Source of the DNA: Phreatobacter oligotrophus
Lineage (GTDB): Bacteria; Pseudomonadota; Alphaproteobacteria; Rhizobiales; Phreatobacteraceae
NCBI RefSeq assembly: GCF_003046185.1
Contig: NZ_PZZL01000006.1
Span: 62,001-126,000 of the forward strand
Direction: 5' to 3'
DNA: 64,000 bases
Shown here piece after piece: positions 45,279-54,052 of the stretch. Made by a program: the position numbers and the translations under genes. A model generated the notes under the pieces. It was not told the origin of the DNA, made no database searches, and was given only the letters and a program-made list of their open reading frames with translations. Each line of letters opens with the position of its first letter. Within the stretch, counting starts at the first letter, position 1.

Positions 45279-45314
45279 CGCAGGCGCCGGGCTTTTGTGC
45301 CCGACGCGCCTGCG
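45279..45314 (+). other. Strong hairpin between cspA and the 81-aa gene
   Basis: Nine pairs CGCAGGCGC / GCGCCTGCG, then after a two-base bulge five pairs CGGGC / GCCCG closing a six-base loop TTTTGT. There is no T-tract after it, so it is not a normal intrinsic terminator. It sits 111 bases after the cspA stop and 54 bases before the next ATG. It may protect or process the transcript, or act on the downstream start. Confidence 0.65.
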
Positions 45315-45368
45315 TGATGACCGCGACGGGCACCGAGGTCCGCAGGCGGCAAGCCTTGAAGGACCGCC

Positions 45369-45614
45369 ATGACCGTCGATGCACCGCGCCTGTTCATGTT
45401 CAAGTCGGGAGCCAACGACCAGCTCTTCGGCTTTGCGTCTGACCATACCGGCGCCAAGCTGCCGGAGAAGTTCGGCCCCTGGTCGAGCATCGGCGTGATC
45501 CGCGGCGACCAGCGCCCGCCTCACGGCCTCAAGCGCGACGCCATCGAGGATGGCATCGCCCAGAACGGATTCCAGCTCTGGCGGAAGAAGGACGCGGCGG
45601 CCAAGACGGCCTGA
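45369..45614 (+). CDS. Conserved unknown protein, 81 aa, between cspA and rpsU
   Basis: 81 residues, no signal peptide or membrane helix. Features: RLFMFKSGANDQLFGFASDH, then AKLPEKFGPWSSIGVIRGDQ, and a C-terminal QNGFQLWRKKDAAAKTA. The pattern (a short acidic/aromatic alpha-beta mini-domain) and its position next to cspA and rpsU suggest a small protein used with translation under stress, but this is inference. AAGGA precedes the ATG by 8 bases. I believe similar genes lie beside cspA in other Rhizobiales but cannot verify that here. Confidence 0.75.
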   Translation: MTVDAPRLFMFKSGANDQLFGFASDHTGAKLPEKFGPWSSIGVIRGDQRPPHGLKRDAIEDGIAQNGFQLWRKKDAAAKTA

Positions 45615-45671
45615 CGTTCCACCGCCCGAAGCCCGTGCCGCTGCGGCGGCCCCACCGACAAGGGAGACGAC

Positions 45672-45980
45672 ATGCAGGTTCTCGTCCGTGACAACAATGT
45701 TGATCAGGCCCTCCGGGTCCTGAAGAAGAAGATGCAGCGCGAAGGCATCTTCCGCGAGATGAAGCAGCGCCGGAACTTCGAGAAGCCGTCCGAGCGCAAG
45801 AACCGCGAGAAGGCGGAAGCCATCCGCCGCGCCCGCAAGGCCGCCCGCAAGCAGGCCCAGCGTGACGGTCTCATCCCGGCTGCCAAGCCGAAGCCGCGCC
45901 CCGAGCGCAAGCCGCGTCCGGGTGGCGCCCCGGGTTCCGCGCCGCTCGCGGCTGCCCCGACCACCGGCACGCCGCGCTGA
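45672..45980 (+). CDS. rpsU: 30S ribosomal protein S21, C-terminally extended
   Basis: 102 residues. The N-terminal 60 match S21 closely: [20 protein letters not shown] then [20 protein letters not shown]. The usual length is about 70, and here a basic Ala/Lys/Arg stretch is followed by a Pro-rich tail ([14 protein letters not shown]) to residue 102. S21 sits near the 3' end of 16S rRNA and affects initiation. GGGAGACGAC precedes the ATG. Terminator at 46021. Confidence 0.95.
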   Translation: MQVLVRDNNVDQALRVLKKKMQREGIFREMKQRRNFEKPSERKNREKAEAIRRARKAARKQAQRDGLIPAAKPKPRPERKPRPGGAPGSAPLAAAPTTGTPR

Positions 45981-46020
45981 TCACGGCGCACGATCCCGCC
46001 CATGGCGGACCAGACGACCG

Positions 46021-46045
46021 AAAGGGCCCCCACGGGCCCTTTTTT
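46021..46045 (+). terminator. Intrinsic terminator after rpsU
   Basis: Perfect nine-pair stem AAAGGGCCC (46021-46029) / GGGCCCTTT (46034-46042) with a four-base loop, running into six T residues (46040-46045). Confidence 0.9.
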
Positions 46046-46057
46046 GTTGGCCGATCC

Positions 46058-46351
46058 TCAGCGGAACAGCCGCTCGCCCTGCTCGTCGACGATCTGGCGG
46101 CCCTTCGACAACGAGAAGGTCACCGCGTCCTCGTGGCTGGCATGGCGGTCGGCGCGAATGAACTTGTGTTCCTTCATCTCGCCGCCGACCTCCTTGGTGA
46201 TGGTGCCGGCCGTCTGGAACTGGCCCTCGTTGCGGAACGGCGCGGCGGTGATGAGGAAGCCCTTGTGCTCCAGCGTCGCCCCGGCCGGCGGGGCGGCATC
46301 GGCCTCGGGACCGGACTTCCCCCAGCCGAACAGCGATTTGAAAAAGGACAT
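46058..46351 (-). CDS. HlyU-family small protein
   Basis: 97 residues: SFFKSLFGWGKSG, then EHKGFLITAAPFRNEGQFQT, ITKEVGGEMKEHKFIRADRH and VTFSLSKGRQIVDEQGERLF. This matches the HlyU family of small proteins. HlyU of Vibrio is a winged-helix activator, but these short alphaproteobacterial members lack obvious DNA-binding sequence and their role is untested. ATG 46351 chosen over the frame start at 46441. Confidence 0.88.
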   Translation of the reverse strand: MSFFKSLFGWGKSGPEADAAPPAGATLEHKGFLITAAPFRNEGQFQTAGTITKEVGGEMKEHKFIRADRHASHEDAVTFSLSKGRQIVDEQGERLFR

Positions 46352-46559
46352 GGCGTTTCCTCCGGGCACGGTCGCGCCACCCTTAGACCGCCACGCCCTC
46401 TGCGGAAAGCACCGGATGCGCCTGCGGCATTCGTGCGACATTGTGGAACCACACCCCGGTGTGGTGGGTTCATCGACGGTTCATGGCATGACCGTCACAG
46501 TCACGTTGCGTAACCGCGACCATCCCTTCCGGGAGAGGTCGCGAGGGAGGAGATCCGCG

Positions 46560-47159
46560 ATGATCTGGGGTTTGAAGCAATGGACGGGATGGGCGGGAGC
46601 CTTGCTCGTCGCCGGCGGCCTGTCGACCGCCGCAATGGCCGAGCCGGCGGTGACCACCGCAACGGCGAACCTGCGCGCCGGCCCCGGCGCCCAGTTCGGC
46701 CGCATCGCCACCCTCCCCCCGGGGGCCGTGGTCAACCTGATCGGTTGCCGCGTCAGCTGGTGCGAGGTCACCTATCGCGGCCTGCGCGGCTTCGTATCGG
46801 CAAGCCTGATCGATGACGACGTGGACGTGCCGCCGCCGCCCCGAGTCTATGTTCCGCCGCCGGTTTACGTCCCGCCACCGGTCTATGTGCGGCCGTACGA
46901 TCCACCCTACCGTCCCGACTATCGTCCCTATCGGCCGGACTACCGTCCCGACTACCGCCCGCCCTACCGTCCTGATCGGCCGGACTGGCGCCCGCCCGTC
47001 CGTCCTGACGAGACCTATGGCCGTCCCGCCTGGCGTCCGCCGGTTCAGCCTGATCGGCCGGCCTATCGACCGGACCGCGTTCCGGATCGCCCGTGGGTCG
47101 GGCGCGACGGCTTCGAGCGTGCCCCGCGCAGCCCGCAGGGCAACTCGACCGATCCATGA
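46560..47159 (+). CDS. Exported bacterial SH3 protein with YRPD repeats
   Basis: 199 residues. Signal peptide through AMA-EP (residues 1-28). A bacterial SH3 (SH3_3) domain follows: ANLRAGPGAQFGRIATLPPG, then VVNLIGCRVSWCEVTYRGLR and FVSASLIDDDV. From about residue 90 the sequence becomes proline/tyrosine/arginine-rich: VYVPPPVYVPPPVYVRPYDP, then many YRPDYRP- and RPDR-like units to about 185. SH3 domains of this type bind peptidoglycan; the repeat tail may bind the wall or polysaccharide (inference). GGGAGGAGA before ATG supports the start. Confidence 0.87.
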   Translation: MIWGLKQWTGWAGALLVAGGLSTAAMAEPAVTTATANLRAGPGAQFGRIATLPPGAVVNLIGCRVSWCEVTYRGLRGFVSASLIDDDVDVPPPPRVYVPPPVYVPPPVYVRPYDPPYRPDYRPYRPDYRPDYRPPYRPDRPDWRPPVRPDETYGRPAWRPPVQPDRPAYRPDRVPDRPWVGRDGFERAPRSPQGNSTDP

Positions 47160-47186
47160 CATGCCGGCATAGGCCGGACACTTCAG

Positions 47187-47212
47187 AGGGCGCGCCTTGG
47201 GCGCGCCCTTTT
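47187..47212 (+). terminator. Intrinsic terminator between convergent genes
   Basis: Ten-pair stem AGGGCGCGCC (47187-47196) / GGCGCGCCCT (47200-47209) with loop TTG, then TTTT. It serves the SH3 gene and could act on the - strand LysE gene in the other direction, though the A-run on that side is short. Confidence 0.8.
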
Positions 47213-47239
47213 GCATGAGGCGACGAAAAAGCGTCGGTC

Positions 47240-47851
47240 TCAGCGCTCCTGGAAGGCGAGACGCGCGCCGAGCGCGACGAAGGCGGCGGCAAAGGTCCGC
47301 CGCATCCACGCCATAACCGCCGGCCGGCTGATCACCCTGTCGCGCATGGCCGCGGCAAACAGGCCATAGATCACGAAGACGACGAAGGTCATGGCCATGA
47401 ACACACCTGAGAGCTCCAGCATCCTCAGGAGCGGCGTGGGTTCGGCCGGCGCGATGAACTGCGGCAGGAAGGCCACGAAGAAGATCGACAGCTTGGGGTT
47501 CAGCACGTTGATGACAACGCCATCGACCAGCACCCGCATGTTCGACCTCGGCGCCGCCGATGTGTCGACGCTCAGCGCCCCGTTTTCCTTCAGCGTCTGC
47601 CAGGCCATCCACAGGAGGTAGGCGACGCCGGCATATTTCACGACGGCGAAGGCCACCGCGCTGGTGTGGAGCAGCGCCGCGAGGCCCAGCATGGCCGCCG
47701 CCAGGTGGGGCACGATGCCGAGCGTGCAGGCGAAGGCGGCAAGGACGCTCGCCCGGCTGCCGCGCGAAAGGCCGGCGGCCAGCGTGTAGACCACGCCCGT
47801 GCCGGGCGAGGCGACGATGATCAGCGTCGTCAGCAGGAACTCGATCGTCAT
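47240..47851 (-). CDS. LysE/RhtB-family amino-acid exporter
   Basis: 203 residues with six hydrophobic segments. The first, IEFLLTTLIIVASPGTGVVY, contains the conserved SPGTGV motif of LysE. YAGVAYLLWMAWQTLKENG and VLNPKLSIFFVAFLPQFIAP are also family-specific. An inner-membrane exporter of an amino acid or derivative. The frame goes to 47902, but ATG 47851 gives the normal start. It is divergent from the ArsR gene. Confidence 0.92.
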   Translation of the reverse strand: MTIEFLLTTLIIVASPGTGVVYTLAAGLSRGSRASVLAAFACTLGIVPHLAAAMLGLAALLHTSAVAFAVVKYAGVAYLLWMAWQTLKENGALSVDTSAAPRSNMRVLVDGVVINVLNPKLSIFFVAFLPQFIAPAEPTPLLRMLELSGVFMAMTFVVFVIYGLFAAAMRDRVISRPAVMAWMRRTFAAAFVALGARLAFQER

Positions 47852-47928
47852 GATCCATCTCCGGTGCGCGGCCATGAGGCCCTCCCGCCCGCCGCGAGGC
47901 AAGCCCCCTGAGACAGATCACAACACTT

Positions 47929-47950
47929 AGGTATTGACCTAGGTATTGAG
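47929..47950. promoter_or_regulatory. Tandem operator candidate before the ArsR gene
   Basis: TAGGTATTGA occurs twice in direct orientation (47929-47938 and 47941-47950), 12 bases apart, overlapping the palindrome ACCTAGGT (47938-47945). It ends 18 bases before the arsR start, between it and the divergent lysE gene. Confidence 0.5.
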
Positions 47951-47968
47951 GCTCGCTAGCCTCCTTGC

Positions 47969-48364
47969 ATGACCAGCGCCCACCACCGCCTCGACGACAC
48001 GTTCCGCGCCCTTGCCGACCCGACCCGCCGGGCCGTGGTGGAGGCGCTGGGGCGCGGCCCCGCTGCCGTCAGCGACCTCGCCCGGCCCTTCTCCATGGCC
48101 CTGCCGAGCTTCCTCCAGCACCTGAAGCTGCTGGAGGAGTGCGGGCTGGTCGAAACCGAGAAGCAGGGCCGCGTGCGCACCTGCCGCCTGAAGCCGGAAC
48201 CGCTCGCCGCCCTCGATCATTGGCTGGAGGCGCAGCGCAACCTCTGGACCCGCCGCCTCGACCAGCTCGACGCGCTCCTCGTCACCATGGCCGAGGAGAC
48301 GCCCTCACCGCCCTCCCCCCAAGACCCAACCGACCAACCAACAGTGCAGAAGGAAACGCCATGA
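47969..48364 (+). CDS. ArsR-family transcriptional repressor
   Basis: 131 residues. A winged helix-turn-helix fills the first 90: LDDTFRALADPTRRAVVEAL, then GPAAVSDLARPFSMALPSFL and QHLKLLEECGLVETEKQGRV. No metal-binding Cys motif (ELCVCDL) is present, so it is of the metal-independent, SRPBCC-linked subclass. It overlaps the SRPBCC gene by 4 bases (ATGA), so they are one operon. Confidence 0.92.
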   Translation: MTSAHHRLDDTFRALADPTRRAVVEALGRGPAAVSDLARPFSMALPSFLQHLKLLEECGLVETEKQGRVRTCRLKPEPLAALDHWLEAQRNLWTRRLDQLDALLVTMAEETPSPPSPQDPTDQPTVQKETP

Positions 48365-48855
48365 CCACCGCTCCGATCCCGACGCCCTTCACCGTCTTCG
48401 ATCCCGCCCTCGACCTCGAGCTGCGCCGCGAGGTGCCGGTGAAGCCGGAGCTCGCCTGGCGCGCCTGGACCGAGCCGGAGCTCATCGTGAAGTGGTTCAC
48501 GCCGGCCCCCTGGCGCACCACGCTCTGCGAGATCGATGTCCGCCCCGGCGGCAAGTTCCGCACGGTGATGGAGGGCCCGAATGGGGAAAGGAACGACAGC
48601 ACGGGCTGCGTTCTGCACGTCATCCCCGGCCGCCTCCTCGTCTTCACCGACGCGCTCGGCCCGGGCTTCCGCCCCACCGGCAGCGCCTTCATGGCCGCCT
48701 CGGTGGAGATCACCCCGACGGCCGGCGGCACGCTCTATGTCGCCCGCGCCCTCCACAAGGACCCCGAGGCGAAGCAGCAGCACGAGGCCATGGGCTTCCA
48801 CACCGGCTGGGGCACGGCGCTGGACCAGTTGGTCGCGATGGTCAGGGGGATGTGA
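48361..48855 (+). CDS. SRPBCC-family (AHSA1-like) protein
   Basis: 164 residues. The START/AHSA1 fold starts DLELRREVPVKPELAWRAWT; EPELIVKWFTPAPWRTTLCE, IDVRPGGKFRTVMEGPNG and a GRLLVFTDALGPGFRP stretch follow. The C-terminal helix FHTGWGTALDQLVAMV is typical. Such proteins bind small hydrophobic ligands; the ArsR neighbour suggests a ligand-responsive pair. It starts inside the ArsR stop codon. Confidence 0.9.
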   Translation: MTTAPIPTPFTVFDPALDLELRREVPVKPELAWRAWTEPELIVKWFTPAPWRTTLCEIDVRPGGKFRTVMEGPNGERNDSTGCVLHVIPGRLLVFTDALGPGFRPTGSAFMAASVEITPTAGGTLYVARALHKDPEAKQQHEAMGFHTGWGTALDQLVAMVRGM

Positions 48856-48857
48856 GG

Positions 48858-49295
48858 TCAGCGGGCGGCGAGGAGGTCGGCAATCCGCGGATCGTCGTCC
48901 CAGATGGCGTCGACAATCGTGAAGGCGTGGTTTGCAACGGGATAGCCAATGACCTGCTCACGCGACAGGGCGAGCGATGCCAGGCTTTTGAAGTTGTCGC
49001 CCTTTGGACCGGCGTCCACCACCATGAAACTTGCTTCCTCGCTTCGCCTGAACAGCATGCTGATCAGAAACCGGTTCTGAGGCGTGGTCCCGTCGCCCCA
49101 ATCGCCGATGACCAAGTCGATCCCGGCATCATGGTCGGGATCGCCGATGGTCCATCGGCAATAGTAGATGGCGACCGCACCGCCATTATCATGGTGAATT
49201 TCGCCCCAGATGGTGCGCGACAGCCGACCGCAGCAAGGACAGTCGAACGTGGACTGGCCGGTTGCACTGGCATGAACAGGTCGCGTCCCAGCCAT
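48858..49295 (-). CDS. Hypothetical protein with N-terminal CPCC motif, 145 aa
   Basis: 145 residues, no signal peptide or membrane helix. Near the N-terminus FDCPCCGRLSRTIWGEIH carries a CPxCG-like pair of Cys plus one isolated C later (YYCRW), which suggests a zinc knuckle. The rest is acidic: DPDHDAGIDLVIGDWGDGT, then FMVVDAGPKGDNFKSLASLA. AGGAGGATGCC precedes the ATG, which makes it a real gene. Not recognised. Base composition is somewhat lower in GC than neighbours. Confidence 0.7.
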   Translation of the reverse strand: MAGTRPVHASATGQSTFDCPCCGRLSRTIWGEIHHDNGGAVAIYYCRWTIGDPDHDAGIDLVIGDWGDGTTPQNRFLISMLFRRSEEASFMVVDAGPKGDNFKSLASLALSREQVIGYPVANHAFTIVDAIWDDDPRIADLLAAR

Positions 49296-49380
49296 GGCAT
49301 CCTCCTGCGAGAACGCCTGATTTCAACACACCACACGACAGACACAACCGGAGGGCGAATCCCGATGGACCGGGTTGCCC

Positions 49381-49794
49381 TCACCCCTTCCGCTCGTCGT
49401 CGTCCGTGTCGGCGTGAAAGACGTGCAGCACGTGCTGGACGATGGGCGAGAGCACCACGCCCGTCGCCAGCACGATGACCAGCCCGGAGAAGATGGCGTA
49501 GGTGCCGGCGAAGAGCTTGCCGCCGTCGGTCTTGAGCTCGGTCACCGGGCCCATGCCGGAGAGGATCATCGCGGCATTGAGGTAGGAATCGCGCCAGCCC
49601 ATGCCCTCGAAGCCGGAATAGCCGGCCATGCCCACGGCGAGGCCGAAGGACATGAGGACGAACCAGATGGCGATGGAGCGGCCGAGGCGTCCCCAGAGCG
49701 GCGAGTTCCGCGGCACCCTGAAGAGCGAACGCGAACGGCGGCCCGATGAGCCGCCGTTGTCTGTTTTGCCGTGACCCGCCGCGTGTTCCGCCAT
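49381..49794 (-). CDS. Two-helix membrane protein with ion-channel-like pore loop, 137 aa
   Basis: Basic cytoplasmic N-terminus (about 40 residues), helix 1 SIAIWFVLMSFGLAVGMAG, a re-entrant-like stretch DSYLNAAMILSGMGPVTEL, and helix 2 GTYAIFSGLVIVLATGVVLS followed by PIVQHVLHVFHADTDDDE. The arrangement resembles Ion_trans_2 (two-helix potassium channel) domains, but the TVGYGD filter is replaced by SGMGPV, so it need not conduct. Gene starts 31 bases downstream of the rpoD stop on the same strand and may be read through from it. Function unknown. Confidence 0.75.
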   Translation of the reverse strand: MAEHAAGHGKTDNGGSSGRRSRSLFRVPRNSPLWGRLGRSIAIWFVLMSFGLAVGMAGYSGFEGMGWRDSYLNAAMILSGMGPVTELKTDGGKLFAGTYAIFSGLVIVLATGVVLSPIVQHVLHVFHADTDDDERKG

Positions 49795-49825
49795 GTCGAC
49801 GATCCTCGCAGGCGGAGCCTCAAGC

Positions 49826-51808
<1,983 letters not shown>

Positions 51809-52029
51809 CTACACCCGTCCTCGCTCACGCGCCGCAAGCGGCCCGTCCGGCACCGATGGAGGGCAACCGCCCGCCTCAACGCCAAAAGAGGGGCTGCGCT
51901 CGCTCACCGGCGCGCCCCTCGTCAAACCCGCCTGACCCGCCCTAAGGCCTTCGTCCTTAAGACCTGGTGAACCATGACCGGACGCCTCGTTGCCGTTGCG
52001 TGGGCCAGCCCCCCGTGACACCGAGCGCA

Positions 52030-53961
52030 TCAGACGCTCCGACCCCCCCGACCGGATTGGGCACCGAACCCCTCGACGAGGGCTTCCGTTCCCGCCAGCT
52101 CTGACTCCCGCCGCTTCGCGTCGAGGAGCCATTGCTCGTTGGCTTCCGTCGGATCGTCGCCGAAGGCACGTTCGGCATCCCGGATTTCCTTAATTAGCGC
52201 TTGCTTCTTGCGATGCAAGGCCATCAGCTGGCCGAATGTCACCTCTGCGTCGCTTTTTGCGGCGCCCGGCATGGCGCCCCAGACCGCGCCGAGCGAAACG
52301 GTGGCGCGCAACTGGTCGACCAGCGGCCCATGCCCGGCGGCAATGAGCGCCTGGCCGAAGGTCTCGGGCTCGCCTTCCATCCCCTGCGCATGGATCTCCA
52401 GCAGCGCCACTTTCAGCGCCTCCGCCTGCGGATGGCGCAGGTCGAGACCGGCAATCTCCTCCTCCTGGCCATCGATGAGCCAGGGATGGTTGAGAAGCGC
52501 GGTCAGGATCAGCGCCTCGCGCATGGGGAGCGCGGCGCGCGGGCCGCGCACCAGGGCGCTCGCCGCCAGCGATGGCGAGGGCCGGTGGTCCGGCACGCCA
52601 TAGGGGGAGAAGCCCCGGCCGCCAAAGCCGCCGCCGCCCTGCCCCTGGCGCCCCGGCTGTCCCGGCGGACCCTGCCGCCTCGCCCTCTGCATTGGCCGGA
52701 AAAGGTCCGACAATCGCCCGAAGACGTCGTCGCGATAGTGCCGGCGGACATTCTCGTCGCCGATCGTCGCTACCACCTGCCCGAGCCGGGCCTCCAGCGC
52801 CGCGCGCTTTTCCGGCGTACCGAAGACGCCCGCCTCGGTCTCGCGCTGCCACAGCATGGCGGCGAGCGGCTGGGCCTGGGCCAGCACCGCATCCATGGCC
52901 TCGCGCCCGGAAGAGCGGATGAGGTCGTCGGGATCCTGCCCCTCGGGCAGCGCGGCGAAGAGCAGGCTCCGGCCGGGTTTCAGCAGCGGCAGGGCGATGT
53001 CGATGGCCCGGTAGGCGGCGCGCCGGCCGGCCTTGTCACCGTCGAAGAGCAGGACCGGCTCCGGGGCCATCTTCCACAGGAGGTCGAGCTGGCCCTCGGT
53101 CAGGGCCGTGCCGAGCGGCGCCACCGTCTCGCCGAAGCCCGCCATGACCATGGCGATGACGTCGACATAGCCCTCCACCGCGATGATGCGGTTCGTGCGG
53201 TGGGCGACCTCGCGGGCGCCATGGGCATTGTAGAGGAGCGAGCCCTTGTGGAAGAGGTCCGTCTCCGGCGAATTCAGGTACTTGGCCGGCACGTCCTTTT
53301 CGAGGGCGCGGCCGCCGAAGGCCACCACCCGCCCGCGCAGGTCGGTGATCGGGAACATGACGCGGTCGCGGAACCGGTCATAGGGCACGGGAATGTCGTC
53401 GCCATGCACCAGCAGGCCGGCGGCGATCATGTCGGGGACCGAGACGCCCTTGGAGCCGAGGAACTCCTTCAGCCCGAAGCGCTCGCCCGGCGCGTAGCCG
53501 AGGCGGAACTTGAGCTGTGTCGGTGCGCCGAGGTCACGCCCCGCGAGATAGCCGCGGGCCTTGGCGCCGACCCGGTCCTGGAGCTTCGCCTCGAAATACT
53601 TCGCCGCGAGCTCCATGACGTCGTAGAGGGTGCGCGCCTTCTCGGCCCGCTGCACCTCCTCGGCGGAGACCTTCGGCACGGCAAGGCCCGCATCGGCCGC
53701 CAGCCGCTCCACCGCCTCGGGGAACGACACGCCTTCCGTCTCCATCAGGAAGCGGAACTGGTCGCCGTGCTTGCCGGAGGAGAAGCAGTGATAGAAGCCC
53801 TTCTGGTCATTGACGTAGAAGGACGGCGTCTTCTCGGCGTTGAAGGGCGACAGGCCCCGCCATTCCCGCCCTTGCTTCTTCAGCTTGACGCGCCGGCCCA
53901 CCACCTCCGACACGGGGAGGCGCTGGCGGATCTCGTCGAGGAACGAGGGGGGAAAGCGCAT
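52030..53961 (-). CDS. dnaG: DNA primase (degenerate zinc ribbon)
   Basis: 643 residues. N-terminal CHC2-type domain (1-95): GLSPFNAEKTPSFYVNDQKG then FYHCFSSGKHGDQF. The four zinc ligands of standard DnaG (C-x2-H, C-x2-C) appear here as S38, N41, C59 and S62, so three of four are gone. The catalytic TOPRIM domain is intact, with IAVEGYVDVIAMVMAG, LFDGDKAGRRAAYRAIDIAL and the DPDDLIR acidic motif. C-terminal helicase-binding region present. Makes RNA primers at the fork. Followed by rpoD on the same strand, as in many bacteria. Confidence 0.95.
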   Translation of the reverse strand: MRFPPSFLDEIRQRLPVSEVVGRRVKLKKQGREWRGLSPFNAEKTPSFYVNDQKGFYHCFSSGKHGDQFRFLMETEGVSFPEAVERLAADAGLAVPKVSAEEVQRAEKARTLYDVMELAAKYFEAKLQDRVGAKARGYLAGRDLGAPTQLKFRLGYAPGERFGLKEFLGSKGVSVPDMIAAGLLVHGDDIPVPYDRFRDRVMFPITDLRGRVVAFGGRALEKDVPAKYLNSPETDLFHKGSLLYNAHGAREVAHRTNRIIAVEGYVDVIAMVMAGFGETVAPLGTALTEGQLDLLWKMAPEPVLLFDGDKAGRRAAYRAIDIALPLLKPGRSLLFAALPEGQDPDDLIRSSGREAMDAVLAQAQPLAAMLWQRETEAGVFGTPEKRAALEARLGQVVATIGDENVRRHYRDDVFGRLSDLFRPMQRARRQGPPGQPGRQGQGGGGFGGRGFSPYGVPDHRPSPSLAASALVRGPRAALPMREALILTALLNHPWLIDGQEEEIAGLDLRHPQAEALKVALLEIHAQGMEGEPETFGQALIAAGHGPLVDQLRATVSLGAVWGAMPGAAKSDAEVTFGQLMALHRKKQALIKEIRDAERAFGDDPTEANEQWLLDAKRRESELAGTEALVEGFGAQSGRGGRSV

Positions 53962-54052
53962 GGCGGAGACATAGCACCAGTTCGCAATCCTTCGCAGGAT
54001 TGCGTGAGGCTCGGGCTCCTACCACAGCGGCCTGTGGACAACCGGACCGGTC

